Assembly: GCF_008727925.1 (NCBI RefSeq)
Contig: NZ_VTWT01000014.1
Location: 62,001-126,000, forward strand
DNA length: 64,000 nucleotides
Reading direction: 5' to 3'
From: Adhaeribacter soli
GTDB taxonomy: Bacteria; Bacteroidota; Bacteroidia; Cytophagales; Hymenobacteraceae
Shown here piece after piece: positions 1 through 9,127 of the stretch; position 1 is the stretch's first letter, and the number at the start of each line of letters is the position of its first letter. Position numbers and translations under genes: made by a program. Under the pieces are notes generated by a model, which ran no database searches, was not told where the DNA came from, and worked only from the letters and a program-made list of their open reading frames with translations.

Positions 1-267
1 CACCGAACCGGCATTGCCGTGCAGGTAAAAGATCAGCCCTTTCGAAGCTTCCACCGGAAACAAAAGGCCATGCAGTTTTATGCCGTCAGGGGCTGTAATA
101 TAGCGCTCCTGAAAGGATTCGCGGAAATGAAACGCATGATCAGGCGGCAGTTTAGAAGGGAAAAAGATTAAGCTTTCCTGTTGAAAAAAGAGCATGGTGC
201 AACCGGTTAAATACAGTAATGCTAGTAGCGCAAAAATCCGGATGAAAGTTCTTTTCAGAAGATGCAT
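1..267 (-). CDS. Alpha/beta-hydrolase lipoprotein, N-terminal part (runs off the window)
   Basis: The ATG (complement of 265-267) opens a frame that stays open to the window edge, giving 89 residues. The start MHLLKRTFIRIFALLALLYL is a signal peptide followed by TGC, a plausible lipobox, so the protein is probably lipid-anchored. Further on, the segment FYLHGNAGS is the oxyanion-hole block of serine alpha/beta hydrolases of the BEM46/YqkD type, preceded by the usual ITAPDGIKLHGLLF strand pair. The nucleophile elbow and catalytic triad would lie outside the window, so the substrate cannot be judged. It lies upstream of no visible partner; the P1 peptidase follows on the same strand. Confidence 0.75.
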   Translation of the reverse strand, partial: MHLLKRTFIRIFALLALLYLTGCTMLFFQQESLIFFPSKLPPDHAFHFRESFQERYITAPDGIKLHGLLFPVEASKGLIFYLHGNAGSV

Positions 268-316
268 TCTCCTACGACTGGTTTAAGGCAGTTTTCCGGC
301 CTGTTCACCTACCGTT

Positions 317-1486
317 TTACGGCTTTTTGGGCTCATTCAGCCGGTTGTATTTGCGCATTACCTGTTGCAGGCGTTCGCCGGGAAGGGCGTAAATGGTATT
401 TCCGTTAATGCCATCCATGGTTTCTGCCGCTACCATGGCGTTTATAATCGCTTCTTCGGTGGCTTCGGCAGTTGCCTGGTAAAAGGCATCAAGGTAGTCT
501 TTGGGTATAGATTGCCAGGTTTCCATCGTACCTTTTTCGTTTTGCCGGGCACTTTGGGTGCTGAAGGCCAGGAAAATATCGCCGGAAGAATTACGGCCCA
601 ATCCGCCGGTGCGGGCTACGCCAACGGTAGCGCGTTTGGCAATTTGTTTTAACTGGGAAGGCAGCAGGGGTGCATTGGTCGCAATTACCACTATTATAGA
701 GCCGTCCTTTTCCTTGGTGTTGATAATTGGCCGCAAATCGGATACCTCTTTCCCAACCGGCACCCCGGCTACCATCAGATCTTTCCGGCCGCCGAAATTA
801 CCCTGCACAAAAGCGCCTAAGGTATAAGTTGCCGTATCGAGCTTTACTACCCGCGAAGAGGTTCCGCTGCCGCCTTTGAACAAAAACAAACTCATGCCGG
901 TGCCGCCGCCTACGTTCCCTTCGGCTACCGGACCGCTCTGGGCATTATCCAGGGCTTCGAAAACATCTTTTCTGGTTACGTGCAGGCCGTTAATATCATT
1001 CAGAATGCCATCGAAGGTTTCGCCTACTACGGGCAGCCCAAAAGAAAAATCGATGAAATCGCCGGAGGAAAAGTTTTTGATGTTCCACTCGCCAATCGCA
1101 TCGCGTACTACTCCTACGCTGTTGGTATTGGTAATGCCGATTGGCCCGGAAGCAGTGCCGTAATCTTCCACGTAAGGCAGACCGGTCATTTCGCCGTCGC
1201 CGTTCAAACTGAACCATGCAGCAGGCACTGCCGCATTGCTTTTCCCTTTGGGCAGAATTACGGTTACGCCGGTACGCACCGGCCCCTTGCCTACCTTGTG
1301 TTTTCCTTTACCTTTAATCAGGGTTTTGTAGCCAACCAGTACGCCCGGCACATCGGTTATGGCATTATGTTTTCCCGGAGTACCGTCGAAGGGAACGCCA
1401 AGGTCGCGGGCGCGGGGCCTGGTTGTCTGGGCCAATAAAGTACCGGCAGATAATAAGGCAGCAGCTAACAAAACAGTGAACTTCAT
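317..1486 (-). CDS. P1 family (S58, DmpA-like) peptidase
   Basis: A secreted N-terminal-nucleophile peptidase/aminopeptidase of family S58 (DmpA, BapA and relatives), which cleaves itself into two chains. The ATG at the MKFTVLLAAALLSAGTLLAQ signal peptide was chosen, although the frame stays open 35 codons further upstream; cleavage is expected after LLAQ. Visible family landmarks are ARDLGVPFDGTPGKHNAITDVPGV near the N-terminus, the ITNTNSVGVVRDAI block, GNVGGGTGM, and GGSGTSSRVV, which corresponds to the autocleavage site and nucleophilic serine. The C-terminal AINAMVAAETMDGINGNTIYALP segment is also typical. Length (389 residues) fits the family. Substrate (D-amino-acid amides or beta-peptides in characterised members) is not predictable. 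Confidence 0.9.
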   Translation of the reverse strand: MKFTVLLAAALLSAGTLLAQTTRPRARDLGVPFDGTPGKHNAITDVPGVLVGYKTLIKGKGKHKVGKGPVRTGVTVILPKGKSNAAVPAAWFSLNGDGEMTGLPYVEDYGTASGPIGITNTNSVGVVRDAIGEWNIKNFSSGDFIDFSFGLPVVGETFDGILNDINGLHVTRKDVFEALDNAQSGPVAEGNVGGGTGMSLFLFKGGSGTSSRVVKLDTATYTLGAFVQGNFGGRKDLMVAGVPVGKEVSDLRPIINTKEKDGSIIVVIATNAPLLPSQLKQIAKRATVGVARTGGLGRNSSGDIFLAFSTQSARQNEKGTMETWQSIPKDYLDAFYQATAEATEEAIINAMVAAETMDGINGNTIYALPGERLQQVMRKYNRLNEPKKP

Positions 1487-1977
1487 AAAAAAAACATTAG
1501 CGGGTAATACGTAAACAATCCGGTGCAAAAGTATGGTTAATTTCGAATACAGGAATAACCGGAACGCTTCAGACAAGCTTAGTCTTTGCAAACAGAAGAG
1601 TGTCGGATTTGGCTACACGGCACCGGAATGGTTTTGCAGGCCCCTAAAAGTTTTGTTTGCCAGGTAAAGGCAGACTGAATAAATGAAGCAGCATTTATCC
1701 TTATTTAATCATTCCGATACAAGGAAAAACCAAAGTTCTGCCTTACCAAATCCCGAAAATAAGGTGGTAAAGCCAGAATAAAAGGACAACCAACTTGATG
1801 AGATTTGGCTACGCCTAACCTTCGGTTTCTCCTGACGTCGAGATGACTGAATAGCTTTTTCCCTGCTAAGTCAGCTAGCCCTGAAGGAAGGGGGGGGCCT
1901 CGAAAGTCAAACCTTGCAAAAAAAAACAAAAGTCCTGGAAATCATAAAATCCGGAAAATCCTGATCCTGATTCAGAC
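1487..1977. other. Intergenic stretch without a convincing gene
   Basis: About 490 bases between the P1 peptidase start and the terminator of the PepSY gene. Short open frames here have no recognisable domain, signal peptide or ribosome-binding site. The stretch holds the motif TTGGCTACGCC (near 1807) and AAAATCCTGATCCTGAT (near 1957), both of which recur together near 24590-24630, so it is probably a decayed intergenic repeat. Confidence 0.5.
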
Positions 1978-2011
1978 AAAAAAAAAAGGCCTGTCGTTGG
2001 GTGACAGGCCT
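1978..2011 (-). terminator. Rho-independent terminator of the PepSY gene
   Basis: A perfect 9-bp stem (AGGCCTGTC / GACAGGCCT) with a 7-base loop, followed on the minus strand by ten T residues. It lies 24 bases beyond the stop of the PepSY membrane protein. Confidence 0.85.
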
Positions 2012-2035
2012 TGGGTACGGAAATTCTGGAGCAAA

Positions 2036-3268
2036 CTATGCATTGGTACCAGCGAGAACAGCTTTCTTCCGGGTCTTTTTCCGGCTCTTTTTCTTTTCTT
2101 TTTTCAAACGGTTGAGCCACAGAATAAGGCCCGTAATCGGGAAGGTGAAGCCGGCAATACAGGAAATAAACGCTATGATCCGGCCGGGCAAACCGCCGAT
2201 GGAGCCAACGTGGATCGGGTAAAAGGCAGCCCGTATGCGTTGGCCCAGGTTTTTATCTTCGAGCGCTAATTTGCCTAATACGTTACCGGAATACTGATCG
2301 AGGAAGAGCTGGGTATTGGCGCGTTCGTGTGCGGCTTCTTTCGGCATCAGGTTTACCGTTAAGGCAGCGTCGGCTTCCTTTGGCGCGCTCAGGTTGTAGA
2401 AGCTGGCACCCGGAATTTCTGCTTTGGCAATAGCGTAAGCCTGTTCGAAGGAGATCGGTTTAGCGCCTTCCTGTACGGTTGAAAGCGGCGGCTCAGGGAG
2501 TTCTTTGGTGGTACCGGTTAAAGTGTAAATAGCGTTGTGGTACCATTCAAACGACCAGACCAGACCGGTAAAGGCAAAGGCGAACAGGAAGATGGCCGTG
2601 TAGAAACCAATTACCAGGTGCAGGTCGTGGTTTAGGCGCTTCCAGCCGCCATCCCACTTCATGGTCAGGCGCTGCTTCAGGATCTTTTTGTTTTTCGGCC
2701 ACCATAAAACGATACCGGTAGCAATAATGAACAGGAAGAAAATAGTGCTCACGCCTACCACGATTTTACCCGGCCCCTGGACAAGTAACCAGCGGTGCAG
2801 GCCAAACATGGTCTGAAAAAACGGTGTTTTCTGGCCGGAAGTAGCGATCAGCTCGCCGGTATACGGATTGAAGTAAGCAACCTTCCCGTTCTTGCCCTTT
2901 CCTTTTTCGCCTTTTTGCTCGCCTTTCTCGCCGGTTTTGCTACCGTTTTCTTTTTCTTTACCTACTGCTCCTTTGTCGCCGGCTTTCTCCTTTTCGTCGG
3001 TGTAGCCAATTTCGATGGTGCGGGTCGGGTCGTTGAATACTTTTACGGAAGAAACTTTTACTTCGGGCTTCAGGCCTTTTACCACGGCCACCATCTGGTC
3101 GAGCGAGGCTTTTTGGGTGCCGACCTGCACATGGTAGCGTTCCGGGTAGATCCACGCATTCAGCTCTTTTTCAAACGTTAAGGCAGCGCCGGTAAAACAA
3201 ACAACGGCAATTACCAGACCGGCTGCCAGACTCAGGTACAGGTGAATGTTGCGGAAAAAAATTTTCAT
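2036..3268 (-). CDS. PepSY-associated transmembrane protein (iron-uptake accessory)
   Basis: A 410-residue inner-membrane protein of the PepSY_TM family, members of which often accompany siderophore receptors and are thought to act in ferric-siderophore reduction or uptake. Four hydrophobic segments are visible: about 10-32, 170-192 (ending IVLWWP), 218-243 and 365-388 (ending TGLILWLNRL). The periplasmic region holds PepSY-like segments including VAYFNPYTGELI. Around residues 92-132 a Lys/Glu/Gly-rich low-complexity insert splits the PepSY region, which is unusual. The C-terminus is a basic KKEKKKSRKKTRKK tail. It lies downstream of the TonB siderophore receptor on the same strand with a gap of about 230 bases, so co-transcription is possible. 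Confidence 0.85.
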   Translation of the reverse strand: MKIFFRNIHLYLSLAAGLVIAVVCFTGAALTFEKELNAWIYPERYHVQVGTQKASLDQMVAVVKGLKPEVKVSSVKVFNDPTRTIEIGYTDEKEKAGDKGAVGKEKENGSKTGEKGEQKGEKGKGKNGKVAYFNPYTGELIATSGQKTPFFQTMFGLHRWLLVQGPGKIVVGVSTIFFLFIIATGIVLWWPKNKKILKQRLTMKWDGGWKRLNHDLHLVIGFYTAIFLFAFAFTGLVWSFEWYHNAIYTLTGTTKELPEPPLSTVQEGAKPISFEQAYAIAKAEIPGASFYNLSAPKEADAALTVNLMPKEAAHERANTQLFLDQYSGNVLGKLALEDKNLGQRIRAAFYPIHVGSIGGLPGRIIAFISCIAGFTFPITGLILWLNRLKKEKKKSRKKTRKKAVLAGTNA

Positions 3269-3502
3269 GGAAATTAAACGCGGAATTGGGGAATTAGTAT
3301 CGCTTGAAGGAAAAAAGTAACGGTTGCAACAATTAGGATTGGTTTAGGCTAACGATCCCGTTTTGAGGCTGTCGCTTCACTGAAGTTAAAGACTTCAGAT
3401 TATTTGTAGGTCCAGGTTAAAAACTTGAACCAGCATTTACGGGAGCGAAAAAGCAACGGCCGGCAACCACCCTAAAAGTTACCGACCGAAGCAATTTACA
3501 AA

Positions 3503-5920
3503 TTAAAATTTACAGGATAAGGTAGTGGTGAACTGGCGCGGCGCGATCGGGTTTACGCTATAGTTCTCGTGCACGTAGTAGTTCAGCTCGTTGGTTAGGT
3601 TAGAAAGCTTGCCCAGCAGAGAAAGATTTTTGTAAGTATAACCCAGGGTCACATCGAACGTGGTGAAACCGTCTACCTTAATTAAGCGGCTGAATTGTTC
3701 TTTCTGGCCAATAGCGTTATTCCAACCAGCATTGCGAGCACCGGTGTAGAAACCCGATACGCCAACTTTCAGGCCTTTCAGGGCAGTATTTTGAAGCGTG
3801 TAGAACAAGCTCGCATTGGCCGTATGCGCCGGATTGTTTACCAGCCGTTCGCCTTCCTTGTAGCTGCCCTTGGTATCCGGAGTGTTGGTGTAGCGCATAA
3901 AGTTGTAGCTGTAGCCGGCCAGAAAATTCAAACCGGTAATAAGCGTACCGTTCAGGTCAATTTCGGCGCCGTCGCTGGTGGTCTGGCCGGTTAATTCTTT
4001 ATAAAGGTTACCGGTGTATTCGTTGCCTTCTTTATCGAAGCGGGCGGTTTGCGCCAGGTTATTGTTGACGATGCGGTAAACCGTGAAGTTGGCAGTCAGT
4101 TTTCCTTTTATCAGGTCGTTTTTTACTCCGGCTTCGTACTGGTCGATGATGGAAGGTTTCAGGTTGGCGCCGTAAACATCGATTCCGGAGTTAGGCACGA
4201 AGTTGTTGGAATAGCTGGCAAAGAAGGAGGTTGAAGTTACCGGTTGGTAAACCAACCCTACGCGCGGCGAAAATGCCTGATCGTACTTCGATTTTACCGT
4301 GCTGCTGTCGGTCCCTTTGTCCAGATCAAAAACCCTGTTGGCAGGCACCTCCTGATACGACCAGCGCAAGCCGGCCAGTACTTTCAGTTTTTCGGTTACC
4401 GTGATCAGGTCCTGCACGAAAACACCATAACGATACGTAAGGGCTTCGGTGCGGGCATTATTTTCAGCTTCCGGTAAATCGGTGCGCGGCTCATACAGGG
4501 TCGGGTCCAGGATGTTGATCTTATCGTAAACAGCTTTACCGTTATCTATTTTAAAGCCGTTTGTGCTATTCTTATAGCGTTCCGCATCGGCGCCTACCAG
4601 AAGATTGTGCGCAAGTAGACCGGTTTTAAAGGTACCGGTCAGGTTCAATTGACTATTGTAATAATCTTCGCCGATCCTGGAACGGGTCAGCTTTCGGTCC
4701 CAATCGCCGTTTGCTTTGGCCTGGATGCGCTCCGGAGAAAAATAATCCCGGTCGAAATCCTGGCGGGCAGCTACGAAGTTCAGTTTCCAGGATTCGGTTA
4801 ATTGGTGATCTACGGTTACGGAAGCATTGGTTTGTTTTACGTTGTTGAAAGCCCAGGGCGTATTGAAAGTTGCCGTGCGGCTGGCTTTGGTGTTCAGCAC
4901 GGTATCGGCCAGGGAGCCCACGCCAAAGTCCGGGGTAAGATCGTGTTTCAGGTAATCGGCCTGCACCAGGATATCGGTGCGGTCGCTGATTTTATAAAGC
5001 AAAGAAGGATTTACAAAGATCTTTTTGGATTCCACCCCTTTGCGGTAGCTGCCGGCGGTTTCGTAAGTTCCCACGGCGCGGAAAGCCAGATTCTGGCTGA
5101 TGGGACCGTAAACGTCTACAATCGGTTTAAAGAAATTATAGCTGCCAGCGCGTAAAGCTACTTCGCCGCCGTACTCGAATTTCGGCTGTTTGGTTACCAT
5201 GTTAATTACCGCGCCGCCGCTTACGTTACCGTATAATAAAGCCGCGCTGCCTTTCAGTATTTCCACTTTTTCCAGGGTGCTGGCTTCCGGAATTACGGCG
5301 GAGTTGGAACGCGCACCGTTTTTCATAATGTTGTTGGCACCCAGGTTATAGCCCCGGGCAAAAAAAGTTTCGGAAGTGCTGCCGCGGGTGGTACCCAGCG
5401 CTACGCCGTTCACGTTCTTAATGACATCGCTCAGTTTAGAGGCTTGCTGCTGCGCAATTACTTCAGAACCCACTACGCTGATGCTTTGCGGCAGATCCAT
5501 GGGGCGGATGGCAATTTTACCTACGCTCACCGGGCGTTCGTTCTGGCTCCGGCGCGCAGTTACCTGCACTTCCGATAATTTCTCGCTGTTTTCCGATAAA
5601 ACCAGATCCAGCGAAGTTACTTTTCCGGCCTCTACGGCTATCGTTTTTTCCAGGGGCTGCAACCCAATAAAGCTGGCAATAATGGTATAAGCGCCCGGCT
5701 TTACATTTTTCAGGGTATAGGTTCCGTCTTCGACAGTAGCCGTACCTTTTTTAATTTCCTTTAAATAAACGTTCACATAACCGGCCGGCTGACCTTCGTT
5801 CGTGCTGATCCGGCCCTGAATGGTTCCGGTCTGGGCAAAAGCCGAAATACTGAAGCAAAGCAATATCACGAGGCCGCTACAGACGCGAAGACAGGACTTA
5901 GCGGAAGTAAAGTTTATCAT
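3503..5920 (-). CDS. TonB-dependent siderophore receptor
   Basis: An 805-residue outer-membrane receptor. The signal peptide (about 1-29, ending AFAQ) is followed by a carboxypeptidase-regulatory-like beta-sandwich (about 31-110; GTIQGRISTNEGQPAGYVNVYLK), a plug domain (about 128-240; RPMDLPQSISVVGSEVIAQQ and the EKVEILKGSAALLYGNVSGGAVINMVTK block), and a 22-strand barrel to the terminal phenylalanine. The plug motifs match the TonB-siderophore subfamily (FhuE/FecA/PupA-like) rather than the SusC family. Ferric-siderophore import is inferred from this and from the PepSY neighbour. The likely promoter lies between two palindromic operators just upstream, so iron-responsive repression is expected. 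The ligand cannot be named. Confidence 0.92.
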   Translation of the reverse strand: MINFTSAKSCLRVCSGLVILLCFSISAFAQTGTIQGRISTNEGQPAGYVNVYLKEIKKGTATVEDGTYTLKNVKPGAYTIIASFIGLQPLEKTIAVEAGKVTSLDLVLSENSEKLSEVQVTARRSQNERPVSVGKIAIRPMDLPQSISVVGSEVIAQQQASKLSDVIKNVNGVALGTTRGSTSETFFARGYNLGANNIMKNGARSNSAVIPEASTLEKVEILKGSAALLYGNVSGGAVINMVTKQPKFEYGGEVALRAGSYNFFKPIVDVYGPISQNLAFRAVGTYETAGSYRKGVESKKIFVNPSLLYKISDRTDILVQADYLKHDLTPDFGVGSLADTVLNTKASRTATFNTPWAFNNVKQTNASVTVDHQLTESWKLNFVAARQDFDRDYFSPERIQAKANGDWDRKLTRSRIGEDYYNSQLNLTGTFKTGLLAHNLLVGADAERYKNSTNGFKIDNGKAVYDKINILDPTLYEPRTDLPEAENNARTEALTYRYGVFVQDLITVTEKLKVLAGLRWSYQEVPANRVFDLDKGTDSSTVKSKYDQAFSPRVGLVYQPVTSTSFFASYSNNFVPNSGIDVYGANLKPSIIDQYEAGVKNDLIKGKLTANFTVYRIVNNNLAQTARFDKEGNEYTGNLYKELTGQTTSDGAEIDLNGTLITGLNFLAGYSYNFMRYTNTPDTKGSYKEGERLVNNPAHTANASLFYTLQNTALKGLKVGVSGFYTGARNAGWNNAIGQKEQFSRLIKVDGFTTFDVTLGYTYKNLSLLGKLSNLTNELNYYVHENYSVNPIAPRQFTTTLSCKF

Positions 5921-5952
5921 TAGAGTAGTAGGTTTAAGTTTGCTGGGGCAGT

Positions 5953-5975
5953 TTATTTAGACTCATTTTAAATAA
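5953..5975 (-). promoter_or_regulatory. Palindromic operator 1 (Fur-like) of the siderophore receptor
   Basis: A 23-bp imperfect palindrome that begins TTATTTAGACTC and ends TAAATAA on the plus strand. It covers the predicted transcription start of the receptor gene, 33 bases before its ATG. It matches operator 2 at 20 of 23 positions. That it binds Fur or a DtxR-like repressor is inferred from gene context. Confidence 0.65.
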
Positions 5976-5978
5976 TGG

Positions 5979-6011
5979 CAAAACTACTACCTTATTTAGA
6001 TTCATTCCAAA
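5979..6011 (-). promoter_or_regulatory. Bacteroidota-type promoter of the siderophore receptor
   Basis: On the minus strand TTTG, 21 bases, then TAGTTTTG, matching the Bacteroidota -33/-7 pattern TTTG-N17-23-TAnnTTTG. The -33 element lies inside operator 2, and the -7 element lies between the two operators, a layout suited to repression. Confidence 0.55.
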
Positions 6012-6014
6012 TAA
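5992..6014 (-). promoter_or_regulatory. Palindromic operator 2 (Fur-like) of the siderophore receptor
   Basis: A second 23-bp copy of operator 1, beginning TTATTTAGATTC and ending CAAATAA, with its start 39 bases from that of operator 1. It overlaps the -33 element of the promoter. Confidence 0.65.
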
Positions 6015-6202
6015 ACTTTCAACTTTTTCTGAATTAATTTTCTGAACCTGTTTCTGAGGTGCCGGAGCTGTTTTTTATGGAGATAACCTTTGAATTGTTT
6101 TTGAGTAAAGAAGCCTACTCCGGCTCTTCAGAATGAAATCCGCTTTTTACAAGCCTTACTTTTTATGCCGGAAAAGCTACCATTTTCTACACACCAGACC
6201 TT

Positions 6203-6766
6203 ATGAGAACCTTATACCTGATGCGCCACGCCAAATCGAGCTGGGATTACCCCGAACTAAGCGACCACGACCGTCCGCTGAACGCGCGGGGCCGCCGCGA
6301 CGCGCCGCTAATGGGCCGGCAGTTGCTTTCGCGCGACGTTTCGATAGACCTGATCCTGAGCAGCACGGCGGTGCGTGCTCTTACCACCGCCACGCTGGTG
6401 GCCCGGGAACTGAACTACGACCTGGAAAAGCTGCAAACCGACCCTGAAATTTACCGGGCCGACCAGAAGGGCTTACTTCATATTATAAAGCAGGTACCCG
6501 ACAGCATTGAATGCCTGATGCTGGTGGCCCACAATTATCCTATTTCGGAACTGGCCATAAAACTTTCGCCGGAAGGGATTATCGAAATGCCCACGGCTGC
6601 CGTGGTGGCGCTGGAGTTTAATTGCGATTCCTGGCTCGACATCGGCCCGCATAACGCCAGGCTTTTGTTCTTCGATTTTCCTAAAAACTATAAGAATAAG
6701 AAAAAAGATAAAGATAAGGGTAAAGGCGATAAAGGACATAAAGACCGGGAACCTGATGAGGAATGA
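6203..6766 (+). CDS. SixA-like phosphohistidine phosphatase
   Basis: A 187-residue histidine-phosphatase-superfamily protein. The N-terminal MRTLYLMRHAKSSWD carries the RHG-type motif in the SixA form (RHAKSSW), with the catalytic histidine at residue 9. RPLNARGRRDAPLMG, LILSSTAVRALTTA and VAHNYPISEL (second catalytic histidine) follow in the expected order. Family members remove phosphate from histidine, for example on phosphotransfer domains. The last 25 residues or so are a Lys/Asp/Gly tail (KNKKKDKDKGKGDKGHKD) outside the fold and absent from short homologues. A polyphosphate kinase gene follows after 180 bases on the same strand; a functional link is possible but unproven. Confidence 0.9.
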   Translation: MRTLYLMRHAKSSWDYPELSDHDRPLNARGRRDAPLMGRQLLSRDVSIDLILSSTAVRALTTATLVARELNYDLEKLQTDPEIYRADQKGLLHIIKQVPDSIECLMLVAHNYPISELAIKLSPEGIIEMPTAAVVALEFNCDSWLDIGPHNARLLFFDFPKNYKNKKKDKDKGKGDKGHKDREPDEE

Positions 6767-6946
6767 ATTAGCGAAGGACTGAATTAACCCTTATGTTTGC
6801 TGTAACTGCTTTCCTGCCTTATTAAGGTTGCAGATCCGGCAGTTGCGTTTAATTTCAATGCTGCCCTGCCGGAAAATGCTTTTTATTTACCGGCCACCTA
6901 AACTGCCCTGCTGCCAGGCCGTTGCCGTAAATGCCGCTTAATTTTT

Positions 6947-9016
6947 ATGAAGAACCTTTCAGACCCGAAAATACCCCTGCTGAGCCGCGACGTAAGCTGG
7001 CTGGCCTTTAATTTCCGTGTGCTTCAGGAAGCCAGCGACCCGCGGGTACCGCTGCTGGAGCGGATCAAGTTCATGGCTATTTTCTCGTCGAACCTCGACG
7101 AATTCTTTAAAGTACGGGTAGCCACTTTGCGCCGGCTCCTGAACCTGAAAAAGAAAACCCGCAACCAGTTGTACGGCCACCCCTCTAACGAACTGAACCT
7201 GGTGCTGCAGGAAGTAGCGCGGCAGCAGCGTATTTTCGGAAACTTATATTACAACCAGATCTTACCCGAACTGCAGGCCAATAATATTTTCCTGCTCAAC
7301 GAACGGGAGCTTTCGACTGAGCAACAGGCTTTTGCCCTCGAATATTTTAAAGAACGCCTTCAGCCGCTGCTCCGCCCGGTGCTGTTTACCGACGACCCCG
7401 GCCGCCTTTTTTTGAAAGATCAGGTGGTGTACCTGGTCGTGCCCCTGGCTACCCCAAGAGAAAAACGGACCGGCGCCAATAACTATGCTTTGCTGGAAAT
7501 TCCTTCGAAAAAACACGCGGGCCGGTTTGTAAAACTTCCTTCCGCCGACGACCAGCATTGCGTAATATTTATTGATGATATTATCCGGTTAGGCCTGCCC
7601 GGCCTTTTTCCGGAATACGTACCTGACGAGGCGCATGCCATTAAAATTTCGCGCGATGCCGAACTGGATTTAGATGAAGACGTTACCGCCAACCTGCTCG
7701 AAAAAATAAAAGCGAGTATCCGGAAACGGGAAAAAGGCCGCCCCGCCCGCCTGCTCATCGACCCGGGCATGCCTGTGGCTTTGCTGGAATTGCTGCAACG
7801 CAAGACCGGCGTGAAGCCCGAAGAAACCATAACCGGCAGCTCTTACCACAATTTCCGGGACTTTTTCTCTTTCCCGGTTTCCGACCTTCCTCAGCTGAGC
7901 AACCCTCCCCTGCCGCCGCTTTCGCACCCTGATTTTAAAGAAGGTGAAACCATTTTTGACAGCATTTCCCGGAAGGAGATCCTGCTTTATTACCCGTACC
8001 AGAAGTTTTCGTATGTGCTCCAATTTTTAGAAGAAGCCGCTAAAGACCCGGCCGTGTCGGCCATAAACATTACGCTTTACCGCCTGGCCTCAAAATCGAA
8101 AGTGGCCAAAGCTTTAATGCTGGCGGCAAAAAACGGGAAACTGGTAACCGCCCTGGTAGAACTGAAAGCCCGTTTCGACGAAGAAATGAACGTATCGTGG
8201 GCGCGTAAACTGGAAAATGCCGGGGTGAACGTGATCTATGGGGTGCCGGGGCATAAAGTGCATTGCAAGCTGGCCCTGGTTACGCGCCGCGAAAACAACC
8301 TGCCGGTGAATTATGCCTATTTAAGCACCGGTAATTTTAACGAAGAAACTGCCCTCACCTATTGCGACCATGGTTTATTCACCAAAGACGAACGCCTGAC
8401 CAAAGAAATGGAATTGATTTTCCAGTATTTTATGGACCTGGTACCCGTACGCACGTTCAAGTATTTGCTCGTAGCCCCGTTTACCCTGCGCAAAAAGCTG
8501 GAAGAATACGTAGACAACGAGATAAAGCAGGCCCGCAAGAAAAAACCGGCCTATATTTTATTTAAGCTCAACTCGCTGCAGGACCCGCGCATGGTGCTTA
8601 AACTTTACGAAGCCAGTCAGGCCGGCGTAAAGATTGATTTGATCGTGCGGGGTATTTGCACCCTGGTACCGGGCATAAAAAACCTGAGCGAAAACATCCG
8701 GGTGCGGAGCATTGTAGACCGTTTTCTGGAACACAGCCGGGTGTACGTTTTCGGCAACGGCGGTAAAGAAATGATGTATCTTGCTTCCGCCGACCTGATG
8801 ACCCGCAACCTGAGCAACCGCGTAGAAGCAGCCTTCCCGATCTACGATCCGGGCGTCCGGCAGCTGATCCGGGAACAACTTAACTTACAGCTGCAGGATA
8901 CGGTAAAAGCCCGCCGCCCCGACAACACGTATTACCTTCCGGAAAAGGGCCGGCCGGCCCTGCAGTCGCAACCTGCTACGTACCAGCAATTGCAGCGAAT
9001 TGGCGGCAAGCCCTGA
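6947..9016 (+). CDS. ppk1: Polyphosphate kinase 1
   Basis: A 689-residue PPK1, which reversibly moves the gamma-phosphate of ATP onto inorganic polyphosphate. The length is right for the family. The N domain begins LLSRDVSWLAFNFRVLQEA, followed by ERIKFMAIFSSNLDEFFKVR, the head domain, and the two phospholipase-D-like C domains. The autophosphorylated histidine is expected at residue 439 in GHKVHCKLALV, and the second active-site histidine at 596 in FLEHSRVYVFGN. YLSTGNFNEETALTYCDHGLFT and LASADLMTRNLSNRVEAAFPI are diagnostic. It is preceded by the SixA gene and followed by a membrane methyltransferase-like gene. Confidence 0.97.
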   Translation: MKNLSDPKIPLLSRDVSWLAFNFRVLQEASDPRVPLLERIKFMAIFSSNLDEFFKVRVATLRRLLNLKKKTRNQLYGHPSNELNLVLQEVARQQRIFGNLYYNQILPELQANNIFLLNERELSTEQQAFALEYFKERLQPLLRPVLFTDDPGRLFLKDQVVYLVVPLATPREKRTGANNYALLEIPSKKHAGRFVKLPSADDQHCVIFIDDIIRLGLPGLFPEYVPDEAHAIKISRDAELDLDEDVTANLLEKIKASIRKREKGRPARLLIDPGMPVALLELLQRKTGVKPEETITGSSYHNFRDFFSFPVSDLPQLSNPPLPPLSHPDFKEGETIFDSISRKEILLYYPYQKFSYVLQFLEEAAKDPAVSAINITLYRLASKSKVAKALMLAAKNGKLVTALVELKARFDEEMNVSWARKLENAGVNVIYGVPGHKVHCKLALVTRRENNLPVNYAYLSTGNFNEETALTYCDHGLFTKDERLTKEMELIFQYFMDLVPVRTFKYLLVAPFTLRKKLEEYVDNEIKQARKKKPAYILFKLNSLQDPRMVLKLYEASQAGVKIDLIVRGICTLVPGIKNLSENIRVRSIVDRFLEHSRVYVFGNGGKEMMYLASADLMTRNLSNRVEAAFPIYDPGVRQLIREQLNLQLQDTVKARRPDNTYYLPEKGRPALQSQPATYQQLQRIGGKP

Positions 9017-9127
9017 AAAACGTTCTCGCTCAGGTAGAAAAGCTATCGTTTCCGATCTATTTATAAACCGTTTTTTAAAATTAAAATCGGATATTGCACC
9101 TTAATATCCGGTAAATTCCGCTTACGA

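Noticed and set aside
1705-2120. Two short minus-strand frames before the PepSY gene
   Set aside because: They overlap the terminator and repeat pieces, and show no ribosome-binding site or domain.
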